This document shows, piece by piece, positions 41,078 to 48,941 of a DNA stretch of 64,000 bases. The translations under genes and the position numbers were made by a program. This stretch comes from an uncultured Pelosinus sp. (GTDB taxonomy: Bacteria; Bacillota; Negativicutes; Sporomusales; Acetonemataceae). Position 1 is the stretch's first letter, and each line of letters opens with the position of its first letter. The stretch spans positions 105,190-169,189 of the forward strand of contig UQPB01000001.1 of NCBI GenBank assembly GCA_900542835.1, given 5' to 3'. The notes beneath the pieces are model-generated. The model searched no databases. It saw only the letters and a program-made list of their open reading frames with translations, and was not told the DNA's origin.

Positions 41078-41503
41078 ATGGATGATGAGTTGAAAATAAA
41101 AATGTACTCATTTACAGTGGATTGTGAAGCGCCGCATCAATTAGCAAAATTTTATGCGGAGCTGCTCAAGTGGGAAGTAATGCTTATCGATGGAGATTGG
41201 GCATGTGTATACGCACCAGGAACCCATCAGGGAACATACCCTGGTATACTGTTTCAGCGGAATCCTGCCTATAAACCGCCTGTATGGCCGGCCGAGCCTG
41301 AAGCTCAACAGCAAATGGCGCATATTGACTTCGTCGTGAATGATTTAGAAAAAGCAGTTCAATATGCAGTCCAGTGTGGAGCAACCATTGCCGATAAACA
41401 ATTTTCGGATACGTGGAGAGTTATGTTTGATCCCGCCGGGCACCCCTTCTGCTTATGTCAAATGAAATCAATTATCGAAAGTGACCATTTTGCGTTGTTA
41501 TAA
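41078..41503 (+). CDS. VOC (glyoxalase-like) family protein
   Basis: 141 residues forming the paired beta-alpha-beta-beta-beta modules of the vicinal oxygen chelate fold: SFTVDCEAPHQLAKFYAELL at the start, HIDFVVNDLEKAVQYAVQCG in the middle, and FDPAGHPFCLCQ at the end. This pattern is common in small glyoxalase-like resistance or detoxification proteins with unknown substrates. Its base composition is visibly more AT-rich than the flanking genes, so recent transfer is possible. ATG 41078 follows taggaggggatcagcgtt. Confidence 0.8.
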   Translation: MDDELKIKMYSFTVDCEAPHQLAKFYAELLKWEVMLIDGDWACVYAPGTHQGTYPGILFQRNPAYKPPVWPAEPEAQQQMAHIDFVVNDLEKAVQYAVQCGATIADKQFSDTWRVMFDPAGHPFCLCQMKSIIESDHFALL

Positions 41504-41538
41504 GTGATAATGCGGTGCGTACCGTCGCCTTGGACGTA

Positions 41539-41579
41539 AGAGGGTTCAGCGGTATCTCTGATGCCGCTGAACCCTCTTG
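41539..41579. terminator. Bidirectional terminator
   Basis: A symmetrical agagggttcagcgg hairpin with an 11-nt centre between the convergent VOC and PAS-GGDEF genes. Confidence 0.8.
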
Positions 41580-41633
41580 CCCATTACACTTAATTTATTG
41601 CTAAGCGACTTGTCGCTGCGCTCAAGCGCCCGC

Positions 41634-42581
41634 TCAGCGGCGGGAGCGCAGCGAGTAAAACCGGTTTTGCGCCTGAGCGGCGGCTTGCCGGACCGGCTCC
41701 ACGGCCTGCGACGAATCCTTTTCCGCCTGAGCGGCCCTGGTCGCCCGTTCAATCATGTAGTCGGGAGTATCATAGGCTTGAGCCATTGCCGTGCCTGCCG
41801 ACAGCTGCAGGACAATTACATCGTCGCCAATGCGGATCTGATTTTCGGCAATCAGCGCTTTTAAGCGGTCCGCCAATAGCAGCAGCAGGTTTTTGCTGGC
41901 CGTTTGCGCGATGACAATAAAGCTGGCGCCGTGCCAGCGACCGATAATATGCGGCGAGCTAATGGCCGCGGCCAGTATTTTGGCCGTTTCCTTCAGGGCT
42001 GTGTTGGCACGGGAGACACCGTGCATTTCATTGATGCGACGAAAATCCACTATGTTGAGATAAATGAGGCCGAATTGGTCCCGGTTCGGCGCTTCCAGCA
42101 TCGCCTGCAGCCGGCTTTCAATATATTGCTTGCTGAACAGCTCGGACAGCGAATCAATATAGGCGGCCTTGGTCAAGGCGCCGACCTTATCCTGGCCGAT
42201 TTTTTGCCGGATATGATCCGATAACAGCTCGATATAGCCTAACAGCCGGCCGTCGCTTGTATGTACCGGAAACGTTTTGACTCTGACCGGAAGCGGATAG
42301 CCCTCCTTATGCCTGATTTCCAAAACGGCTTCCTGCGGCTGGTCCCGCGTCAGTGTCTGGCAGCCGGGACAGTGCTGCCCGCACAGCGGTTCGCCGTTAA
42401 GGCCGGTGCGGCCCAGAAGGCGGCAGCAGTCGCGCCCGGACGCTTCTTCCTGGCCGTAGCCGGTGATCGCCTCAGCGCCGCTGTTCCAGTATAGGATAGT
42501 TTTCTTGCTGTCAACAAAATAAACTCCTTCATCCAGCGCATTCATTACCTGATTAACAAAAACGTTGATAAAATCATGCAC
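41634..42581 (-). CDS. PAS-GGDEF-like protein with degenerate active site
   Basis: 315 residues. The start was set at GTG 42581 because acgggaggcgaacattc is directly upstream; a longer frame starting at TTG 42629 has no site. PAS (about residues 10-120) includes a Cys-rich stretch (DCCRLLG...CGQHCPGC), then a GGDEF-fold domain (about 150-300). The catalytic GGDEF loop is replaced by RWHGASF, so diguanylate cyclase activity is unlikely. It may bind GTP/c-di-GMP or signal through PAS. The Cys cluster could bind a metal or Fe-S cluster. Confidence 0.8.
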   Translation of the reverse strand: MHDFINVFVNQVMNALDEGVYFVDSKKTILYWNSGAEAITGYGQEEASGRDCCRLLGRTGLNGEPLCGQHCPGCQTLTRDQPQEAVLEIRHKEGYPLPVRVKTFPVHTSDGRLLGYIELLSDHIRQKIGQDKVGALTKAAYIDSLSELFSKQYIESRLQAMLEAPNRDQFGLIYLNIVDFRRINEMHGVSRANTALKETAKILAAAISSPHIIGRWHGASFIVIAQTASKNLLLLLADRLKALIAENQIRIGDDVIVLQLSAGTAMAQAYDTPDYMIERATRAAQAEKDSSQAVEPVRQAAAQAQNRFYSLRSRR

Positions 42582-42774
42582 GAATGTTCGCCTCCCGTAT
42601 GTATTTGCCATTCTGATCAAATTTGACAAAAACAGCCTAAATCCTGCTGGCAGCTGCCGACGGGGAAAAAATGATTGTGGGAAATGGCGGTTGCGAACAA
42701 GGGCCGGACTGTGGTAAAATAATATCCGTCGATCTTGAAGGATGGCAATTTGCGCGAAGTTGTGAGTGAATGCG

Positions 42775-43239
42775 ATGCGTGACGACCATTATTTTATGGG
42801 CTTGGCCCTAGCTGAGGCACAGAAAGCGTTTGACCTTGGTGAAGTGCCGATCGGGGCTGTGCTGACGCTTGACGGCGAGGTAATTGCCGCCGCCCATAAT
42901 ATGCGGGAAACCTGGCTCGACGCCACTGCGCACGCGGAAATGATTGTTATCCGTCAGGCTTGTGAAAAACTCCAGCGTTGGCGTTTGACCGGCAGCACAC
43001 TTTATGTTACTATAGAACCATGTCCGATGTGCGCCGGCGGGTTGGTCATGAGCCGGATTGACCGGCTGGTATATGGCAGCGCCGATGCCAAAGCGGGCGC
43101 GGTTGAGTCCCTGTTTAATGTCACCGGCCACCAGGCGTTGAATCACAGCCTGCAAGTAACTGCCGGCATCCGTGAGGATGAGTGCGCCGGCTTGATGAAA
43201 CAGTTTTTCCGGCTGCGGCGGCAGGCGCAGAAAAAGTAA
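42775..43239 (+). CDS. tadA: tRNA-specific adenosine deaminase
   Basis: 154 residues. The zinc site is complete: HAEM (His/Glu, about residues 54-57) and PCPMCAG. TadA converts the wobble A34 of tRNA-Arg(ACG) to inosine and is essential. The start MRDDHYFMGLALAEAQKA was taken at 42775; GTG 42766 in frame is possible, and neither has a strong ribosome binding site. It sits directly before tRNA-Ser, as in the Bacillus origin region. Confidence 0.93.
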   Translation: MRDDHYFMGLALAEAQKAFDLGEVPIGAVLTLDGEVIAAAHNMRETWLDATAHAEMIVIRQACEKLQRWRLTGSTLYVTIEPCPMCAGGLVMSRIDRLVYGSADAKAGAVESLFNVTGHQALNHSLQVTAGIREDECAGLMKQFFRLRRQAQKK

Positions 43240-43261
43240 AATTGCATTTATTGCTATATAT

Positions 43262-43350
43262 GGAGAGGTATCGAAGTGGTCATAACGAGGCTGACTCGAA
43301 ATCAGTTTGACGGCAACGTCACGCGGGTTCGAATCCCGCCCTCTCCGCCA
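43262..43350 (+). tRNA. tRNA-Ser (CGA)
   Basis: 89 nt with acceptor GGAGAGG / CCTCTCC, anticodon loop CTCGAAA (anticodon CGA), a long class II variable arm (ACGGCAACGT), T-arm GGGTTCGAATCCC and encoded CCA. It reads UCG. Confidence 0.96.
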
Positions 43351-43353
43351 TCA

Positions 43354-43394
43354 CCAAACAGGCAAATTTCGAAAAGAAGTTTGTCTGTTTTTTT
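43354..43394 (+). terminator. Terminator of tRNA-Ser (CGA)
   Basis: aaacaggcaaatttc / gaagtttgtctgttt hairpin followed by a T-run. Confidence 0.88.
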
Positions 43395-43510
43395 GGTCAT
43401 ATGCTATTGCAAAAAGCTGGTACCGTAAATGGGCACAGCGTATACGATCATGAAGAGGAAATTTGCCGTCGGTCTGGCCACAGAGGCGCGGCTAGCAAGG
43501 AGGAAATCCA

Positions 43511-43969
43511 ATGAGGATCATTTCTGTCAGGGAACAACCTGACTCCGCCAAAGCGGCAATTCAATATTTTCAACAGCACTGGGCAAATGAAGATAACAAA
43601 ATGGTTTATGAGGATTGTATTATAAACTGTCTGGCTTCAGATTCGCCGCTGCCGCAATGGTATTTGCTCTATGACAAGGAATCTGTTATAGGCTGCGCCG
43701 GGCTTGTTACCAATGATTTTATCAGCAGAATGGATTTATATCCGTGGCTGTGCGCTTTGTATATTGAAGTGGATTACCGCGGCCGGTCGTACGGTTCGCT
43801 GCTGATAGAACGCGTCAAAACGGATACGCGAAGAAGCGGCTATCGCCGTTTGTATCTTTGTACCGACCATATTGGCTATTATGAGCGGTATGGATTTGCC
43901 TATATTGCTCAGGGCTATCATCCTTGGGGAGGCAGTTCGCGAATGTACCAGGCTTCCTTAGTGGATTAA
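43511..43969 (+). CDS. GNAT-family N-acetyltransferase
   Basis: 152 residues. The acetyl-CoA-binding core reads YIEVDYRGRSYGSLLIERVK, the GNAT motif A with a YRGRSYGS variant of the usual Q/RxxGxG/A. YYERYGF near the C-terminus is motif B. The acceptor is unknown. Preceded by aaggaggaaatcca. It is the first protein gene after the tadA-tRNA-Ser block. Confidence 0.85.
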   Translation: MRIISVREQPDSAKAAIQYFQQHWANEDNKMVYEDCIINCLASDSPLPQWYLLYDKESVIGCAGLVTNDFISRMDLYPWLCALYIEVDYRGRSYGSLLIERVKTDTRRSGYRRLYLCTDHIGYYERYGFAYIAQGYHPWGGSSRMYQASLVD

Positions 43970-44033
43970 TTCTAATAGGCAAGCTGCTAAGGGGATAGGC
44001 CGCCCGTAAATTTTTACTCTTTATTTTGAAGAC

Positions 44034-44067
44034 GAAAAGCCGCAAAACCATGTGTTTTGCGGCTTTC
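44034..44067. terminator. Bidirectional terminator
   Basis: gaaaagccgcaaaac / gttttgcggctttc with a 5-nt loop between the GNAT gene and the convergent small gene. Confidence 0.75.
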
Positions 44068-44120
44068 TATTGCCGGCATAGGGGGGGCAGAGCAGTCGCC
44101 GGCTGGATTCTTCGCGCAGA

Positions 44121-44282
44121 CTACTTTTCCTGATCGGTCGTCCTGGAGGACAGCAGGGTGATTTTCGCATCAGGCCGTTGCAGGTAAAGCTCCTCCATTT
44201 CCTGCTGCACGGTCTGCAGTTCGGCAATGACATCGGTTATCCGGTTAAATAAGGTTATGTACATTTGTTTGTAATCCGGCAT
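44121..44282 (-). CDS. Small helical protein (53 aa) divergent from an XRE repressor
   Basis: ATG 44282 follows ttaagaggtgatata and the frame runs 53 codons to TAG at 44121. The product, starting MPDYKQMYITLFNRITDVIA, looks like one long amphipathic helix (NRITDVIAELQTVQQEMEEL) with a hydrophilic tail. It shares the operator region with the XRE gene, so the two are probably co-regulated. I do not recognise the family; similar small proteins accompany XRE regulators in Firmicutes, but I cannot assign a role. Confidence 0.6.
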   Translation of the reverse strand: MPDYKQMYITLFNRITDVIAELQTVQQEMEELYLQRPDAKITLLSSRTTDQEK

Positions 44283-44318
44283 TTATATCACCTCTTAGTT
44301 AAACGCTAATTTTATTTT

Positions 44319-44358
44319 ATGCAAAAAATGCATAAAAATCAATATGCAATTACTGCAT
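44319..44358. promoter_or_regulatory. Twin operators ATGCA-N5-TGCAT
   Basis: Two perfect dyads, ATGCAAAAAATGCAT (44319-44333) and ATGCAATTACTGCAT (44344-44358), centres 25 bp apart, in the 104-bp gap between the divergent 53-aa gene and the XRE gene. They are the likely binding sites of the XRE protein. Confidence 0.8.
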
Positions 44359-44386
44359 AAAATACAATGGCGTTGGGGTGATCGTA

Positions 44387-44599
44387 ATGTACCGAAGACT
44401 TAGAGATTTGCGAGAGGATCAAGATCTCAACCAGCGGGAGATTGCCGAGCTGCTGAATGTCAGTCAGGCGACCTATTCGCGTTATGAGAGCGGAACCCTG
44501 GATATTCCCAGCGTTTCGTTAATTAAGCTGGCAAAGTTTTACGGGACAAGCGTTGACTACCTGCTTGGATTGACCGACCGGAAGCCGCCTTATCGCTAA
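44387..44599 (+). CDS. XRE-family repressor, 70 residues
   Basis: 70 residues from ATG 44387, behind ggggtgatcgta; a GTG at 44378 is an alternative. It is essentially one HTH_3 domain: LRDLREDQDLNQREIAELLN, then QATYSRYESGTLDIPSVSLIKLA and FYGTSVDYLLGLTD. With no extra domain it resembles SinR-like or phage-type single-domain repressors. Twin operators directly upstream suggest autoregulation together with the divergent gene. Confidence 0.9.
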   Translation: MYRRLRDLREDQDLNQREIAELLNVSQATYSRYESGTLDIPSVSLIKLAKFYGTSVDYLLGLTDRKPPYR

Positions 44600-44721
44600 A
44601 ACTCTCCTGGCGGCTGAAGCTTTTGTCGCCGGACGCTGCCGTGTCTTTGCTAGCGGCATGACCCGAAACGTTGTATTGCTGCTGGTGGTTAGCGCCGACG
44701 CCTGCCACTAAGGAGCGGGCT

Positions 44722-44896
44722 GTCGAAAAAAGTTTAGAATGCGGAGCCTGTTGACCATGGAGCGCGCGAGTCTACACGAGAACAGGAAATATATATGGAT
44801 AGCACAAGGAAGTTTGCTATTAACAAACTTCCTTGTGCTACAGGTAAAAATACGACTCCGTGAACCTCCGTGTATTACTCTGTGTTCTCCGTGGAA
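44722..44896. repeat. CACGGAG-family dispersed repeat
   Basis: The left half shares words with 10339-10399. The middle has a perfect 16-bp hairpin (44801-44816 / 44824-44839, agcacaaggaagtttg). The right half carries ACTCCGTG, CCTCCGTG, ACTCTGTG and TCTCCGTGG at about 10-bp spacing, as at 62409-62447. It borders the 3' end of the DMT exporter gene. Confidence 0.75.
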
Positions 44897-44904
44897 TTGC
44901 TGGT

Positions 44905-45807
44905 TCAGGCGACTGATTCCCGGCTGTCAGCCGGGCGTTGCTGCGCGTTGAGAATATATAGGGCGAGACCGGTTAGAATTACGGCAATACCAATGCCCTG
45001 CTGCAGCGAAATGGTCTCGCCGAGGATAAAATAGGCGAGGATGCAGGTACCGATCGTTTCACCTAAAATGCTCATCGATACCAGCGTCGTACTGACCCAC
45101 TTTAACAGCCAGTTAAAAATCATCTGTCCCAGAATGGTGGCGATTAACGCCAGGCCAATGAACGACTCCCAGGTTTGCAGGGAATAGCCGCTGAACGGCG
45201 CTTGCTGAACCAGCGCATACAGGCCGAGAAACACAGAACTGCTGACATAGCCGAGCATGGAGTAGGGGACAACGGACAGACCCTGGCGGACATGCTGACT
45301 GACAAAGAAGTAGGCGGTGATAAGGCCGGCGGCGGCAAATGCGAGCAGATCGCCGAACAAGGCCTGTTCGCTGACCTGAAAATCCCGCCAGCCGATGATG
45401 AAGCAGCCGGCAATAGCGACAGCGCAGCCGGCCAGGGCGCCCTTGCTGAAGCGTTCGTTAAACAGGCAGTAGCCGGCGCTAATCGAAAAAAGCGGCTGCA
45501 GCGTAACAATAACGGTTGAGCTGGCGACAGAGGTATAGCGGAGGGACTCAAACCATAAGACATAGTGGGTCGATAACAGCAGCCCGGATAATAAGCTGAA
45601 TTGCCATTGCCGTCGCGACAGGGTCAGCAGCGCCTGGCGGTTTTCTTTATTCAGCGCCAGTGGCAGCAGCAGCAGCGCGGCAAAAAAAAGGCGGTAAAAC
45701 GCGGTGATTGAGGATGGCGCGTCAGCCAGCTTGACAAAGATAGCCGATGTGGAAAGCGCAAATACACCAAACACTAAAATAAGACCGGAAAGCGTTTTTG
45801 AGGTCAT
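44905..45807 (-). CDS. EamA/DMT-superfamily exporter
   Basis: 300 residues with about ten membrane helices in two EamA repeats (FALSTSAIFVKLADAPSSITAFYR in the first; LLKWVSTTLVSMSILGETIG in the second). DMT exporters move amino acids, nucleosides or drugs; no substrate is evident. ATG 45807 follows caaggagtcgctaac. A repeat element ends at its stop codon. Confidence 0.87.
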   Translation of the reverse strand: MTSKTLSGLILVFGVFALSTSAIFVKLADAPSSITAFYRLFFAALLLLPLALNKENRQALLTLSRRQWQFSLLSGLLLSTHYVLWFESLRYTSVASSTVIVTLQPLFSISAGYCLFNERFSKGALAGCAVAIAGCFIIGWRDFQVSEQALFGDLLAFAAAGLITAYFFVSQHVRQGLSVVPYSMLGYVSSSVFLGLYALVQQAPFSGYSLQTWESFIGLALIATILGQMIFNWLLKWVSTTLVSMSILGETIGTCILAYFILGETISLQQGIGIAVILTGLALYILNAQQRPADSRESVA

Positions 45808-45927
45808 GTTAGCGACTCCTTGTATACTTGTGTGCTGATGTATTCATTGTAGACGATCTGCGGCGGAAAGGAAAGCGGCGGCAGCGATTTCCACCGCGCC
45901 CCTCGCCGCCATGACTGAATTGGGGTT

Positions 45928-45962
45928 TAAAAAGCGCTTAGAGCATCAGCTCTAAGCGCTTC
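45928..45962 (-). terminator. Terminator of the peptidase/transporter operon
   Basis: aagcgcttagagc / gctctaagcgctt with a 4-nt loop; the reverse strand continues with a T-run. Confidence 0.85.
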
Positions 45963-46000
45963 AGTTTGTTAAAAGACTTATTTACAGGCCTCTGCTTTGT

Positions 46001-47701
46001 TTACGAAAGCAATGCGGTCAGCTCAGCTGACAGCGCGTTCATTTCATGAATAAGACGGTTGCGCTGCCGAATGAAAGCGGTACGGGCGAACAGAAACTGC
46101 GCCGCCGGTGTCTGATCCCGGCGCAGCAGCGCAACCCGTTGCAGGCTGGGGAAAGGCTTGGCCGGGAAGGCATTGTCGAAATCGTAGCGGCTGCCGGCGC
46201 TGTAAACCAGTCCGTGCAGCCTGCCGCCTGCCCGCTTGACCAGACGGTTGAACCGCGTGTCGTCGACTGTGTCTGCCAGGAGGCTGATCTGGCGGGACAA
46301 GGCGGTCAGTCCCGCCAGAATCGGCTGAAAATCAAAAGCCGGGTCAGCCTCGCCGGCCAATTCCCGCAGCCGGGTTTCCAGCCAGGCAAAATAGGCGCCA
46401 AAGTCAGCTGGCAGCCGTTTCGGAGCGGCCAGGGCAAAGACTGTGGCTGCATTCAGCCGGGCATCCCGCAGCAGCAGCTCGTCATCGACTTTATCAATCG
46501 TGTCATGCTCGGTGTGCCACCACCAGCCGCCGCCGGAGCCGGGCGATTGATAAAGTTGCTGATCCGGCGGCGGCTGGTATTTAAACATCATATGGAACGG
46601 GATATCGACGCCCCAGAAGGACTGGTCGGCGCCGCGGGGGATATCAAGCAGCTGCTGCGGCGTCAGGCCGGTCAAAGCGCCGATCAGCTCCGGCAGCAGG
46701 CTGTCGCCTTCGAGCCGGCTGGTCCTGGGCAGCACTGTTGTGCCGCCGCAGGAACCGGGTGAATCGATGTTGAGGTGGCCTATACAGTGCCGGTTCAGAT
46801 CCTGCCACTGGTTGTCGCAGAACCAGGCGGAACCCATGTAACGGCCGTTGGAATGACCCGGCCACCAGGCAATTCTGACGCCGCGTTCAAGCTTGCCGGC
46901 GTAAGCGGCAAAAATCCGCGCCAGCTCCAGACAGACCGCGTTGCCTACGGCGTTGTCGGTAACGCCCTCGTGCCAGGAGTCGTAATGACCGGAAACAAGG
47001 ACATACTCATCCGTTTTGCCGGCAATGCGGGCCACCGGCAAAAATGCTTTTGCCACATGATTTTCGACCCGGGAGCGGAGTGTAACCGGCAGGTCGCCGG
47101 CTTCAGCCTGGCGAATCAGCCGCAGGCCATCCGCTTGCCGGATGCCAAGGACGGGGATTGCCGGCAGCCAGCCGATGGAGTCCGGCGTCGGCGTTCCCCA
47201 GACCGGTCCGACCGTTTCCTCATGCAGGGCCTCTTCGCCGCTGCCCCAGATGTGGATCAGGCCGATTGCGCCGTAGGCTTCGATTTTCTTTACATAGTCT
47301 TCGTAAAAATTCCAGCTTAAGACGACTTTGCCCTGAAACTGTCTGAACCAGGCATCCTCTTCAAGCGGCGTCAGGCGGCTGCGGCTGTGCCGGTCATAAA
47401 TGACCGTGCCGCTTATCCCTTCAGGACAATTGGCGCTGAAGGAGCGGGGCTTGGCGTCGATCCTGGCCGCCGGCTTGCCGGCCCGCAGCTCGCCGCTCAG
47501 CGGGTCGCTGAAATAGCCGTCAAATTCGTAAAGCTCGCAGTCTATGCCGTAGGCGGTCAACTGCTCGATAATATAGCGGCCAGCCTGCTCGGCCGCCGGC
47601 TGGCCGGTCAGACGATGCAAAGCGCTGAAGCGGCTGAGCAGCCTCTGCATTTCCGCCAGCCTGATCCGGTCCAATAGCGCCTGACAATCGATAGCGGGCA
47701 T
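46001..47701 (-). CDS. M28-family metallopeptidase-like protein with PA domain
   Basis: 566 residues. A PA-type insert (about residues 95-200) precedes the M28 core, with metal ligands in SGHYDSWHEGVTDNAVG. Where M28 enzymes have the Glu-Glu pair (W-x-x-EE-x-G), this protein has WWPGHSNGRYMGS, so the catalytic base and bridging Glu are not in their usual place. A late TEHDTIDKVD keeps the last His. It has no signal peptide, so it acts inside the cell. Last gene of an operon with an M20 amidohydrolase and a YfcC carrier. Confidence 0.8.
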   Translation of the reverse strand: MPAIDCQALLDRIRLAEMQRLLSRFSALHRLTGQPAAEQAGRYIIEQLTAYGIDCELYEFDGYFSDPLSGELRAGKPAARIDAKPRSFSANCPEGISGTVIYDRHSRSRLTPLEEDAWFRQFQGKVVLSWNFYEDYVKKIEAYGAIGLIHIWGSGEEALHEETVGPVWGTPTPDSIGWLPAIPVLGIRQADGLRLIRQAEAGDLPVTLRSRVENHVAKAFLPVARIAGKTDEYVLVSGHYDSWHEGVTDNAVGNAVCLELARIFAAYAGKLERGVRIAWWPGHSNGRYMGSAWFCDNQWQDLNRHCIGHLNIDSPGSCGGTTVLPRTSRLEGDSLLPELIGALTGLTPQQLLDIPRGADQSFWGVDIPFHMMFKYQPPPDQQLYQSPGSGGGWWWHTEHDTIDKVDDELLLRDARLNAATVFALAAPKRLPADFGAYFAWLETRLRELAGEADPAFDFQPILAGLTALSRQISLLADTVDDTRFNRLVKRAGGRLHGLVYSAGSRYDFDNAFPAKPFPSLQRVALLRRDQTPAAQFLFARTAFIRQRNRLIHEMNALSAELTALLS

Positions 47702-47726
47702 TGGCGGTCACTCCTTGTCTGTCCGA

Positions 47727-48926
47727 TTATTGCTCCTGGGTCAGTTTCGCCTTTTCCCGGCGGAATTCTTCTTTGATTTCCGCCAGCGCAGCAGGGTTGA
47801 CAATCAGGTCATAGGCCGTAAAGGCAAGAATTTTTGCCGCCAGCTGTAATGCCGCGTGCGCCTGGGGCGCTTTGCCGCGCTGCAGCCAGGCTTCGGTATG
47901 AGCCGGGGTTCCTCTTTCGACAAACGGCACCCGGATGCAGCTGCCGGGGACGTGATACATGACTGAGGCAAAATCGGTGGAGCCGGTCTTTTCCCGCGGC
48001 GGCATAATCGCCGGCGCCTCGGCCGCCGCGGCGTTGTCCATCAGCAGCCGGTTCAGGGAATGCACCGGTATTTTATTGTGCATTTCCGCTATTTTCTGAA
48101 GCTCATAGCGGGTGTCAGTCATCAGTGCCGCGCCGTCAAAGATATGCATAACCCGTTCAATCACCTGCCCGAGGTAGGGGCGGTCGTAAGAGCGGATTTC
48201 GACGCGGGCGACCGCTTTGTCAGGGATGGCATTGACAGCCTGGCCGCCGTTTTCAATAATGCCGTGGATGCGCACATCGTCGCGGACATGGCCGCGCAGA
48301 TAGGCGATGCCGTTAAACGCCAGCATCAGCGCTTCCAGGGCGCTGCGGCCCTTGTCGGGAGCGACCGCCGAATGCGAGGCGACGCCATGGTAGGTGACAA
48401 CATACTCGCTCAGTGCCAATGATTTGACATCAGTCTGGGTGACATCGCCGCCGTGCATCATCAGCGCTACATCCAGCTGTCTAAAGGCGCCGTTGTCAAG
48501 CATCAGGTTCTTGCCGCCTTCGGCGGTTTCCTCGGCCGGTGTGCCGATCACTTCCAATGTATAAGGGGCATCGCGCAGCGTCTGTTTCAAGGCGATAGCG
48601 GCGCCGGCAATGCTGGGGCCCTGCAGGTGATGGGCGCAGACATGGCCCAGATTGATGACCGCGTCATATTCGCAGAGCAGGCCGATAACGGGACCGCCCT
48701 CGCCGTTTTGATAAACAGCCCGGAACGCTGTCGCCAGGCCGCCATAGCCCATCTCGACGCTGAAGCCGTTTTTTCGCAGGTAATCGGCCAGCAGCTTGGA
48801 CGCCGCCGTTTCCTGATAACCGACTTCAGGGTGATCGAAGATCGTATCGCTCATCGCGGTCAGTTTGCTCTGCAGCGAGGCCAGCGCCTCGCCCAGCGCC
48901 GTTTTTTCCGTCTGTCGCTGGATCAT
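47727..48926 (-). CDS. M20-family amidohydrolase (AbgB/aminoacylase-like)
   Basis: 399 residues. HPEVGYQE near residue 38, CEYDAVINLGHVCAHH, GTPAEETAEGGK and YHGVASHSAVAPDKG are the signatures of the M20D amidohydrolase group, which includes AbgB (p-aminobenzoyl-glutamate) and hippurate-type enzymes. Such enzymes hydrolyse N-acyl or N-aryl amino acids or dipeptides. It lies between the M28-like gene and the carrier; the carrier may bring in its substrate. ATG 48926 follows caggaggaaaacgt. Confidence 0.88.
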   Translation of the reverse strand: MIQRQTEKTALGEALASLQSKLTAMSDTIFDHPEVGYQETAASKLLADYLRKNGFSVEMGYGGLATAFRAVYQNGEGGPVIGLLCEYDAVINLGHVCAHHLQGPSIAGAAIALKQTLRDAPYTLEVIGTPAEETAEGGKNLMLDNGAFRQLDVALMMHGGDVTQTDVKSLALSEYVVTYHGVASHSAVAPDKGRSALEALMLAFNGIAYLRGHVRDDVRIHGIIENGGQAVNAIPDKAVARVEIRSYDRPYLGQVIERVMHIFDGAALMTDTRYELQKIAEMHNKIPVHSLNRLLMDNAAAAEAPAIMPPREKTGSTDFASVMYHVPGSCIRVPFVERGTPAHTEAWLQRGKAPQAHAALQLAAKILAFTAYDLIVNPAALAEIKEEFRREKAKLTQEQ

Positions 48927-48941
48927 ACGTTTTCCTCCTGT

